From Cocos nucifera (Eukaryota > Streptophyta > Magnoliopsida > Arecales > Arecaceae): DNA of 64,000 nt. Numbering within the stretch: the first letter of the stretch is position 1; the number at the start of each line of letters is the position of its first letter. The position numbers and the translations under genes were made by a program. Of this stretch, positions 11,141 to 19,661 are shown one piece after another. The DNA lies in contig QRFJ01002117.1 in NCBI GenBank assembly GCA_006176705.1, positions 62,001-126,000 of the forward strand. Direction: 5' to 3'. The notes under the pieces are model-generated. The model made no database searches and was not told the DNA's origin. It saw only the letters and a list, made by a program, of their open reading frames with translations.

Positions 11141-11530
11141 GACCCCGACAAGATCTCTTTCAACCTCGGTTGGAAATAAGATCTCTCCCAAGCTTCAACT
11201 TCAACAGAAGATAGGATCTACTTCAACCTTGGTAGGAGATAAGATCTCCTCAGAGTTCAACTTTAATAGGAGATAAGATCTCCTTCAACCTCAGCTGGAG
11301 ATAAGATCTCCCCCGAGCTTCAACTTCAACAGAAGATAGAATCTACTTCAACCTTGGAAAAAGATAAGATCTTTCCTGAGCTTCAACTTTAACAAGAGAT
11401 AAGATCTCCTTTAACCTCGGCTAGAGATAAGATCTCTCCCGAGCTTCAACTTTAATAGAAAATAGGATCTACTTCAATCTTGGTAGGAGATAAGATCTCC
11501 CCCTAAGCTTCAACCTCAATGGGTGCAAAG
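11141..11530 (+). repeat. 63-bp tandem array with 126-bp higher-order pattern
   Basis: The anchor GCTTCAACT or variants recurs at 11192, 11255, 11317, 11380, 11443 and 11507, a 62-64 base period. Units alternate between a type with ACAGAAGATAG and a type with GGAGATAAGATCTCC, giving a dimer of about 126 bases. AGATCT occurs in nearly every unit. This is a second array of the Tat-like 3' region. Confidence 0.85.
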
Positions 11531-11590
11531 CTCGAAAAAAGACTTCGGCAGTCATCTTTTTTGTGCTCCCTTCCATCGAATTTCGAACTT

Positions 11591-11603
11591 GGGAGTGGAG
11601 GGA
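11591..11603 (+). promoter_or_regulatory. Polypurine tract of the Tat-like element
   Basis: GGGAGTGGAGGGA, four bases before the LTR start. This is the expected priming site for plus-strand DNA. Confidence 0.8.
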
Positions 11604-11689
11604 CTATTGTTGGAAATAAATTTTGCTCCCACCAAAGTCCAGTCTGATGCTTAGTCTAATGCAACTAGTAATCATAAAAAAGCTTCGAT

Positions 11690-12325
11690 CGAAAATTCTT
11701 CCTCCAACAGTCGAACTCCTTGCGGACCTCTTCCCTAGTCGAATTCCTTCCGAATCCCTCCTTCAGTCGGATTCCTTTAGAAGCCAAACTCCTTCTAGAT
11801 CCCTTCTTCAGTCAGATTCCTAAAAGAGTCAAACTCCTTTTGAACACTCCTTCAGTCGAATTCCTATAGGAGCCGATCTCCTTTTGGACCTCTCCTTCAG
11901 TCAGATTCCAATAGAAGCCAAACTCCTTCCGAACTTCTTCTTCGATCGGATTCCTATAGGAGCCAAACTTCCTTTTGGACCCCTCCTTTAGTCAAATTTC
12001 TATAGGAGCCAAACTCCTTCCAGACCCCTCCTTCAGTCAGATTCCTCTAGGAGCCGAACTTCTTTCGGACCTCTCCTTCAGTCGGATTTCTTCAGATGCC
12101 AAATTCCTTCTTAACTTCTCCTTCAATCAGATTCCTACAGGAGCCAAACTCCTTTTGAACTTCTCCTTCAGTTGAATTTCTACAGGAGCTGAACTCCTTT
12201 CGGACCTCTCCTTTAGTTGAATTTCTTTCGAACCCCTCCTTCAGTTGGATTCCTTCAGAAGCCAAACTCCTTCTGGACCTCTCCTTCAGTTGGATTTGTA
12301 CAGGAGCTGAACTCCTTCCAAATTC
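11690..12325 (+). repeat. 45-bp tandem array in U3 of the Tat-like LTR
   Basis: CTTCAGTCAGATT-like anchors occur at 12031, 12076, 12121 and 12166, exactly 45 bases apart, and about 13-14 diverged units fill the interval. Each unit has GGAGCCAAACTCCTT or a variant. U3 tandem repeats often act as transcription enhancers; that is inference here. Confidence 0.85.
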
Positions 12326-12594
12326 TTCTGAAATTGATATATGTCAAAGTTCTTCACCAACCAATGCCTGCTTTCTCCAGACTTCAACTATTAAATCTCA
12401 ACGAACAGGCGATCCCACTATCGGATGGTTACAACTATCATTTATCAGGATGATTGCGAACTATCATTTATCAGTCTGCTATAGACGACCCCACTACTGG
12501 ACGGTTACAACTATCATTTATCAGGATGGTTACGACTATCATTTATCAGTCTGCTATAAGCTACCCCACTATCGGATGGTTATGATAGGCTTCG

Positions 12595-12603
12595 TCTATA
12601 AAA
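12595..12603 (+). promoter_or_regulatory. TATA box of the Tat-like LTR
   Basis: TCTATAAAAATCC is followed by a pyrimidine-rich stretch as at an LTR U3/R boundary. The related LTR at 18199-18713 has CTATAAAAGGG at the same relative place (18478-18488). Confidence 0.65.
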
Positions 12604-12834
12604 ATCCTTCAGATATATTTTTTCTAAACTCTCTTCTCCTTTCCAAAACTCTGCTGAATTCTTGTCTGAGCACTCCATTTCTGTTGGTCAGAAAAGCTGA
12701 CTTGATTATTGAAGGATCCTGTCGGAGCCACCACAATCGACCTTGGATGAAACTTTATTTTGTAGGTCACCGATAGCGACCTCTTCTTCCCCAACTCCAG
12801 CTCGATCTGGCGTCAACTAGATTCTGCACCAACA

Positions 12835-13760
12835 GAATCTATCATGCCTCTAAAGACTTTTGTATCAACATTTTTACCTCCTTCATTCTTGTCAAGCTTA
12901 TATGATAGACTCATGGATGTACCAATGGCTTTGGAGCTCTCCATCCTAAATCTTTTAAGTAGCTCTCTTGTGTACTTGCTTTGGATGATGGAGATCCCTT
13001 TCTTTGTTTATTTGATTTGAAGTTCAAGGAAGAATGTTAGTTCACCCATCATGCTCATCTTGAACTCTTCTTACATGAGCTTAGCAAAATCTTGACTTAA
13101 AGTTTCATTAGTAGACCCAAATATAATGTCATCAACCTATATTTGTATTACCAAGATGTCATCATGATCTCTTTTAATGAAAAGGGTTGTATCTACATTT
13201 TCTCTTGAAAATCCATTATTAAGCAAGAATTTACTTAATCTTTCATACCAAGCCCTAGGTGCTTGTTTTAAACCATATAATGCTTTGTTTAATTTGAAAA
13301 CATGATTTGGAAAAGCATGATTTTCAAAATCAGGAGGTTGTTCTACATAAACTTCTTCGACAATATATTCATTTAGAAAAGCACTTTTAACATTCATTTG
13401 AAATAACTTAAAATTCATAAAGCATGCATAAGCGAGTAAAAGTCTAATTGCTTTTAATCTAGCAATAGGTGCAAAGGTCTGATCAAAATCAATTTTCACT
13501 TCTTGATTATAATCCTTTACCACTAATGTTGCTATATTATTAATTATATTTTTATTTTCATCTAATTCATTTTTGTATACCTATTTTATGCAAATTATTG
13601 GATGATTTTTAGATCTTGATACTAAGGTCTATACATTATTTCTTTCGAATTGATTAAGTTCCTCTTGCATTGCATTTATTCAATTATAATCTTTTTTGGC
13701 TTCATCTATGGTTTTAGGTTCAAAATGAGAAACAAATACAAAATGATTGTATGCATCTCT
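12835..13760 (-). pseudogene. Copia reverse transcriptase fragment (SIRE-like)
   Basis: The minus-strand frame 13523-13137 holds the palm region of a Copia reverse transcriptase, which would copy the element RNA into cDNA. It reads FDQTFAPIARLKAIRLLLAYA, then QMNVKSAFLNE and ALYGLKQAPRAWYERL. The first catalytic Asp is replaced by Asn (family: QMDVK). After a stop near 13137, VDDIIFGSTNE with the catalytic Asp pair follows to about 13100, and the domain continues in broken frames to 12840, where the Tat element cuts it. Upstream, 13760-13560 encodes the start of the domain with several stops. Missing RNase H, the Asp-to-Asn change and the stops make it inactive. Confidence 0.85.
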
Positions 13761-14099
13761 AAGTGAAGAGCGAGTTCTTATCCCATGTGTAGGATCATCA
13801 ATAATTAGTTCTTTGGGATGATTGTGAACATACCTCCATTCTTGTGGAAGATCATTTGTACCTTAAGATTGTTCTTATTGTCCTTCACCCTCATTTTCTT
13901 GCTTGTCTTCATGATCCTTTTCATTTTGAATTGTTGAATCCTTTAGGACGATCTCCTTCATCGCTTCTATAAGAGGATCTGTATCATCAATATCCTCACT
14001 CTTTCTTGATAGAAGATCATTAGTCTCATCAAAAACAATATGTATTGACTCCTTTACTACTAAGGTTTTTTTGTTAAAGACTCTAAAAGCTTTACTAGA

Positions 14100-15073
14100 A
14101 GAGGAGTAACCAAGAAAAATAACTTCATAGGATTTTGCACCAAATTTTTCTAGTTTTTTTTACCATTGTTCAAAACAAAACATCGACAACCAAAAATATG
14201 AAAATATGCAATGTTATGTTTTCTTCCTTTCCAAAGCTCATAAGATGTTTTCTTTAAAATTGGTTTGATTAGGGCATGGTTTAAGATGTAACATGCCGTG
14301 TTAATTGCTTCCACCCAAAAGTATCTTAGAAGATTGCTTTCACATAGCATGGTATGGGCCATTTCTTCTAGAGTCCTATTTTTTCTTTCTACCATCCTAT
14401 TTTGTTGGGGTGTCTTAGGTGCTAAAAAATTATGGCTTATACATTTTTCATCATAAAATTTTTTAAAGTCTTGATTTTCAAATTTGGTTCCATAATCACT
14501 TCGAATGTTTTGAATTAAAAATTCCTTTTTATTTATAATTTTTTGATAAAACCTTAAAAAAATATGAAAAGTTTCATCTTTATGTGCCAAAAAGAAAATC
14601 CATACAAAACGTGAGTAGTCAACGATAATTACAAAACCATAATATTTTTCACCTAAGCTTATTATTCTTGTAGGACCAAACAAATCCATGTACAATAGTT
14701 TTAATAGCCTAAAAGTTGAAATAATATTCTTAAATTTGAATGAAACTCTAGTTTGTTTATCTAGTTGGCATGCATAATAAATTTTATCTTTTTCAAAGTT
14801 TAATTTTGGTAAATTGGTAACTAATTCTTTTTTGATAAGCTTTGAAAGTGAATGCATACTAATATGTGCAAGCCTACAGTGCCAAATCCAACTAGTCTCA
14901 TTAATTTTGGCATTCATAGCTACTAGACATTGCATGTTTATCATAGAAAGATCATTCAAATCTATCATATAAACATTACCATGTTTATGTTCAATAAACT
15001 TAATGCCATCATCATTGGGACCAGTTACAATGCATAATGAAGATTCAAAAAATAACTTTGTAACCCTTGTCAC
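14100..15073 (-). pseudogene. Copia integrase (SIRE-like), nearly open
   Basis: The minus-strand frame 15073-14150 gives 307 residues, covering the pre-integrase zinc region and the catalytic core. WHCRLAH supplies the two His of the HHCC finger, but the CxxC pair reads YYAC, so the first Cys is lost. The catalytic triad is all present: Asp in YMDLFGP, Asp in RSDYGTKFE, Glu in MVERKNRT. The segment ending FHIFGCRCFVLN closes the core. The frame breaks near 14150 and continues as FLGYSSSSKAFRVFN. Integrase would insert the cDNA into the genome. It is the best-preserved domain of this element. Neighbours are protease on its 5' side and reverse transcriptase on its 3' side. Confidence 0.85.
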
Positions 15074-15330
15074 AAAGTTGACTAATGATTAAGAGATTGT
15101 ATTTCAAATCATCTACTAATAAAATATTTTCAACATACTTGGGGGGAGTGATACCAATGTTACCTATACCGATAATCTTTCCTTTGCCATTGTCTCTAAA
15201 GATGACCATTCCTCCACTTTTAACATCAAGCATGATGAATTGAGACTCATCATCAGTCATGTATCTTGAGCATCCGCTATCAAGATACCATCTTCAATTT
15301 TCTTCTTTGGATGCAAGATATACCTACATA
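15045..15330 (-). pseudogene. Copia aspartic protease fragment (SIRE-like)
   Basis: The minus strand reads WYLDSGCSRYMT around 15290-15255. The catalytic motif Asp-Ser-Gly is intact at 15281-15273. Then 15260-15045 encodes 71 residues including the flap-like region. This protease would cut the Gag-Pol polyprotein. The upstream zinc-knuckle and coiled-coil segments lie in other frames, so the polyprotein is broken. The next frame overlaps the integrase frame by about 29 bases, pointing to a frameshift at the protease/integrase border. Confidence 0.8.
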
Positions 15331-15539
15331 CAAAATCTAGTCTTTACTCTAGGTACCCAAGTTTTTTTGGATCCTTTAAGATTAGTCACAATGGTTTCTT
15401 TTGGAACCCATATTTTCTTTATATTTAAATTATTAGAAAAATATGTATAAGATTTGTGTCCTAGTTTATCACATTTAAAGTAAGTAACATTTGAAAATTT
15501 ATTGCTTTATGAATCTACAAAATTATTTTTTAGAAATTT

Positions 15540-15803
15540 TTATTTTCTTAAGGGGTTATAGCCTAGACCGACCTTATCATAAATAATCTTTTGATTTTCA
15601 AGAATCATATAAAGTTTATTTAAACTTAAGGTAAAATTTTCAACCAATAGTTTTATCTTGTCGATTTTATTTTTCAAGTTTAGGTTATCTTGAGTTAAGA
15701 TTAATTTTTTACTTAGGATAATTTCATTTTCTTTTAGCAAGACTTGATTCTTAAATTTTAGATCTTTATTTTTAGTTTTTAATTTCTTTAAATCATCTAT
15801 CAA
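15540..15803 (-). pseudogene. Coiled-coil segment of SIRE-like Gag
   Basis: An 87-residue open stretch very rich in Lys, Leu, Asn and Glu with heptad-like spacing of hydrophobic residues, ending YDKVGLGYNP. Such a coiled coil between the zinc knuckle and protease, closed by a GLGYNP-like motif, is seen in SIRE/Maximus Gag. It probably mediates Gag self-association. Confidence 0.7.
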
Positions 15804-15944
15804 ATCATAGAAGACTTCTTAAAGTTCTTCGAATGTAAATTCAATTGAGATTCCAATATTTACCTCATTTTCATGTGCCATAAGGCATAGGTTGGCTTGT
15901 TCATGAGCTTCTTCCTCTTCGAAACTTAAGTCATCACTGTCACT

Positions 15945-16187
15945 CTATGTTGCCATCATAGCCTTTTTCTTGTATTTCTTGAAAATCTTTTTAAGTTGAG
16001 GACATTCAGACCTAAAGTGCCCCGATTTCTTACATTCATAGCAAATAAGAGGCTGCCCCCTATCCTTTTCCTTGCTATGCTCTCCTTTGGTAGATGGTCT
16101 CTTCCTTATCCCTTGTTTTTTCTTCAAAAATCTCTTAAACTTTCTTATGATGAGGGCTATTTTTTCATCTTGTTCTTCATCTTTCAT
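15945..16187 (-). pseudogene. Gag zinc knuckle segment (SIRE-like)
   Basis: An 80-residue stretch, basic before the knuckle, with CYECKKSGHFRSEC, a complete CX2CX4HX4C nucleocapsid knuckle that would bind element RNA. It is one frame away from the upstream gag frame (shift near 16200), so Gag is split. The complementary-strand frame at 15996-16376 is a shadow. Confidence 0.85.
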
Positions 16188-16200
16188 TTCATCGGATTCC

Positions 16201-16908
16201 TCATCTTATTGACTGGTGGATTTGAGGGCTATTGTCTTCTTCTTCTTGATATTGCTTCATGCTTAGCTCGTGCATCATTAGTGATCCTAGAAGCTCCTCC
16301 AAGGATAAAACATTCAGATCTTTTACTCCTTGGATTGGAGTCACTTTGGCCTCCCATGTTCTTAGCAAAGACCTAAGAATCTTTCTCACAAGGTTACTGT
16401 TAGAATAAGACTTGCCAAGACTTTTAAGACCATTTATAATATCTGTAAATCTAATAAATATTTCAGTTATTAACTCATCATGCTCCATTTTGAAAAGTTT
16501 ATATTTATGCACAAGCATATTAATTTTTGACTCCTTAACTTGATTAGTGCCTTCATGAGTTACTTCTAACCTATCCCATATTTTTTTAGCCGACATGTAT
16601 GTTGAAATGCAATTAAATTTATTAGCATCTAAAGCATAATATAAAACATTCATGGCTCTTGCATTGAGTTGAGCCATTTTCTTATCAACCTCATTCCATT
16701 TCTTTTTGAATTTGGTTGATTTCACACCATCAATTATCTTAGTGGGTATATGTGGTTCATTAACTATAATACTCCACATATCATAGTTAAGTGCTTGTAT
16801 GAATATTCTCATCCGAGCTTTCCAATAGATATAGTTTAACCCATTGAAAAGTGGAGGTCGGTTTGTGGACTGCCTCTTGGCTAAAGAAATACTAACTTGG
16901 ATTGCCAT
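16201..16908 (-). pseudogene. Copia Gag N-terminal part (SIRE-like)
   Basis: A 235-residue open frame on the minus strand starting at 16908, about 50 bases after the primer-binding site. It reads RPPLFNGLNYIYWKARM near residue 18-34, the N-terminal signature of Copia Gag (DUF4219-like), followed by a UBN2-type helical capsid region with AKKIWDRLEVTHEGT. It would form the particle shell. The frame ends at a stop; the zinc knuckle follows in another frame. The start codon is plausible because it opens the frame directly upstream of the conserved block. Confidence 0.85.
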
Positions 16909-16957
16909 AGATCTTTAGCTCTTAGATGGTTAAATCAAAGTAGGTCTAGAGAAACTA

Positions 16958-16969
16958 GCTCTAATATCA
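16958..16969 (-). promoter_or_regulatory. Degenerate tRNA-iMet primer-binding site
   Basis: The minus strand reads TGATATTAGAGC; the usual site is TGGTATCAGAGC. It lies five bases beyond the LTR end, between LTR and gag. Confidence 0.7.
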
Positions 16970-16974
16970 CTTAT

Positions 16975-18198
16975 TGCCCAGCTATGCAACACAAGATGGA
17001 GTGTGAATTGGGTTTTTAAAATTTTAATGCTAATTTAAAGTTGTTAAGATTGAATGACGATATGCAAGTAGTGTATGTGAAGCAATTTAGGTTAGATAAA
17101 TATATAAAAAATTAAAAAATAAGAATTTAATAAACTAAAAAAAGAAAGACAGCAAGTACATCACAAACAATAAAGATTTATAGTGGTTTGATGCTTTCCT
17201 TGCACCTACATCCACTCTTCAAGCTCCTACTTGGGAATTCAAAATCACTAAATGTATTCAACCAGAATACAACGTCGGTACCTCCAACCCTAGCTATCCC
17301 AAACTAGCATACTTGTTTCTTGGATATAAGCCAATCTTACACACTCTAATTTGAGGCTCGGATCAACCCTCTCAAGTTTTGGAACTCTCCCAAAACTTGA
17401 AATAAAATAATAAAGTAGAGTATAAGAGTTAATGACAATCAAATATAGATTGAGCTTCCTTAATGAGCAAATAAAATCTTAAGAATGCTTTTCACAATAA
17501 TAGAGGAAGCTTTCTAATTTCTCTCAAGGTTGTTGGAGACTTGAATGAGCTCTTAAGAGGTTGGTGAACTTGAAATGAAAGCTTCTTTGCTTGAAGATGA
17601 TTTTCGCTTAGGACTGAATTGAATCTGATAAAATCTCTTATATTTCTTTTCTTTTTATAGCCTTTTAAATCTTCAGTGAGTGGAGGAGAGAATCTTGGAT
17701 AAGATTTGTAGCCGTTGGAGATCTTAAAGAAAGCATTAAAAGTTACCAAAATGGGATAAAACTAATCATTACAGAAGATTTTCCATCACCGGGGTCGACG
17801 CATGGGTCGACCTCTGGCACAGGGGTCGACTCTGAGATAGAGGTCAACTCTGAGATAGAGTCTAGAAAATTAACTATTCTATATTTTTGACCTTCGGAAT
17901 GGCATAGGTCGACTCTGGGATCAACCCTTGGCATAGAGATAGCATGCCAAACAGCCCATTTCAGCAGGGATAGACCTAGGAGTTAATCCTTTTGCTTCAA
18001 ACTTGATTTTCTCCCAAAATATGCTTCTAAAAATTATGGGACTACCTCCAAAAGATCAAAAATCTTCTATACTAACTCTTGAGGCTCTCAGATCAAAACT
18101 TGATAAAATTATGATTTTGCTCCTGAAATATAAAAAGTCTTTTTTCAAGCCAAATTCACTAGTAATCCCCTTAAATGCTTTGTAATCATCAAAATCAA
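16975..18198 (-). repeat. SIRE-like 5' LTR
   Basis: The 3' end of the LTR (minus strand ...GGGCA) lies next to the primer-binding site. The segment 16975-17050 is homologous on the minus strand to 62520-62618, another SIRE-like LTR end. U3 contains repeated GTCGAC and GAGATAGAG motifs (17790-17860). A minus-strand TATA box GGCTATAAAAAG lies at 17662-17651. The outer boundary near 18198 is approximate: it is where a different LTR fragment begins. Confidence 0.7.
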
Positions 18199-18713
18199 TT
18201 CTTGGAGCAATAGGAAGGCACCTACCTGCACACGACCTAGGAGGCTTCCGAATTCCTTAAAGCCACTAGGCATTGCCCCCCAATAGATCTTGATCGGCTA
18301 TAAGTTTACTGCATATACTGAAGTCTTCAACCTACGTCTGAACTCTAGCAAGTAGATCTAAACCGCCTGTAAGTCACGATAAACAATAACTCATCATCTG
18401 TAACAAACTTCACGTGGCCTGAGCAGCCTACTATCAGACGATTACAGCTATCACCATCAGTTTGTTACATGCTCTGTCTATAAAAGGGATCCTCCATATA
18501 TATTTTTCTCCAAGCTCTTTTTCTCTCCCTTTACTCTTCTTTACTATTTTCTGAGCACTCCATTCCAGTTGGCTAGAGAATTATGTTGAGCATCGAAGGA
18601 TTCTGTCGGAGCCATCCACCTCTAATTTGGACTTTATTTTGCAGGTTCCATCGGTGGTCTTGCCTTTCCAACTCCAGCTACCTCCAGCGTCCTCATAGAT
18701 TTCTGCACCAATA
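18199..18713 (+). repeat. Tat-like LTR, 3' half (fragment)
   Basis: Related to 12380-12834: shared blocks are CTATAAAAGGG (TATA box, 18478-18488), CTGAGCACTCCATTCC, TTCTGTCGGAGCCA, TTTATTTTGCAGGTT and the end TTCTGCACCAATA. It lacks the 45-bp array. It is a 5'-truncated LTR from an older copy; no internal sequence follows. Confidence 0.75.
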
Positions 18714-19180
18714 ACTATCATAGCTATCTGAGAGTCTTTTTAACTATATTTCTTAAAATAATTTTTCTTAAATCATATTTTTTTATAATATATTTTATTA
18801 AAATATATATGAAAAAAATAATTTATGTCTTCACAAAGTCTATGGTCTATAAATAAGTCTTTAGCAGAAAAACAATCACGAAATCGATCTTTTCATAATC
18901 AAAATATCAATTCATAAATAAGGAGTTCAGATATTATAAATCAAGCATTAATACTAAAATAATTATGGAACCATTGTTCAATGATAATCATGACTTTAAT
19001 AATATTATATGCTTGATCCTTAATTTTAGAAAAACACAAAATCATTCTTCTCATGATAAAGCAACTAATAGTTTGAAAAATGGAAACGATTGTTAGATTA
19101 TGGCCTATGTCTTCCACTTTGAGCCTTCAAAATTAATTAGATGAAATAGTTAAACCTATTTAATATATTAAAAGTAAAAT
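18714..19180. other. Unassigned AT-rich stretch
   Basis: No open frame, repeat unit or element end that I can support. The sequence is AT-rich with runs of A and T. It separates two LTR fragments and may be old element sequence. Confidence 0.5.
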
Positions 19181-19661
19181 TAATTCCTATTTGATGGCTT
19201 TAATAGTATATTGGCCTTAGAATTGATTTTTATGAGAATAAAATATTTGAGTATATATTTGATACTAACGAGTTGTTTAAGTTTTTTTTTTTTTTCTAAA
19301 AAAGAGGTTTCGAGAAGCTAAAGCCATATTTCAAGAATCCCTATAATTCGATATTGAAAATCCAAAGAAGCAGAGCTCAAGAAGGCCACACTATGAAAAT
19401 TCTAGTGAAGAAGGTTTAGAATTGACTCTAAGTATGGAAGAGTCAACTTTGACATGCTAACATCAGATGGCACAGACCTTAAGTTGACTTCAAGTTTTGA
19501 ATAGTCGACTCTGGCATATAGGTATTAGCTAGCACAGAGCCTGAATCGAGTCTCTCAAAAAAGATAAAGAGGTGGTTTTTTATAAACAAAAGTCCTCGAG
19601 TCAACCCCTAAAGACTTCGAGTCGACTCGAGCTATTATAAACAAAAGTTCTCAAGTTGACC
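19181..19661 (+). repeat. SIRE-like LTR fragment
   Basis: Contains repeats of GTCGACTC/GTTGACTC (19420-19660) with intervening GGCACAGA-like words, similar in composition to the U3 repeats at 17790-17930. It is cut at 19662 by the LARD LTR. Assignment rests only on repeat style, so it is tentative. Confidence 0.45.

Larger units (their letters stand above)
1..12834 (+). mobile_element. Tat/Ogre-like Ty3/Gypsy retrotransposon, 3' part, with a nested insertion
   Basis: The left end runs out of the window. In order I see an integrase remnant (1-1170), a 115-bp tandem array (1318-1721), a foreign Athila array (1722-11039), the resumed 115-bp array, a 63-bp array, a polypurine tract and an LTR ending at 12834. 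Integrase upstream of long tandem arrays in the 3' region is characteristic of the Tat/Ogre lineage. The LTR has matching ends TGTTGG...CCAACA. The element lies in the reverse transcriptase of a minus-strand Copia element, so it is younger than that element. The 5' LTR, gag and most of pol must lie upstream. The target duplication cannot be tested here; the five bases after the LTR are GAATC. Confidence 0.85.
11608..12834 (+). repeat. Tat-like 3' LTR
   Basis: A 1227-base LTR with matching inverted ends TGTTGG and CCAACA. It holds a 45-bp tandem array in U3, then short repeats around ACTATCATTTATCAG, and a TATA box near 12595. A related LTR end is present at 18199-18713, which supports the boundary. 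The open frames at 11623-11823, 11975-12175 and 12217-12453 arise because the 45-bp period is a multiple of three. Confidence 0.85.
12835..18198 (-). mobile_element. SIRE/Maximus-like Ty1/Copia element, 3'-truncated
   Basis: On the minus strand the order is LTR (18198-16975), primer-binding site, gag, zinc knuckle, coiled coil, protease, integrase, reverse transcriptase. The gag-protease-integrase-RT order defines Copia. The coiled-coil segment between zinc knuckle and protease, and the LTR with GTCGAC repeats, fit the SIRE/Maximus lineage. The element stops at 12835 within reverse transcriptase, where the Tat-like LTR ends; RNase H and the 3' LTR are missing. All frames are broken. Confidence 0.85.

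Noticed and set aside
11690..12325. Regularly spaced repeats as a CRISPR array
   Set aside because: Repeats are contiguous diverged units without unique spacers, lie in a plant LTR, and no cas gene is near.
11623..12453. Ser/Phe/Leu-rich open frames on the plus strand
   Set aside because: They are read from the 45-bp tandem array of the LTR; the period is a multiple of three, so frames stay open by construction.
17492..17934. Minus-strand frames in the SIRE-like LTR
   Set aside because: Downstream of the LTR TATA box and in U3 repeats with GTCGAC; no domain, so LTR leader sequence.
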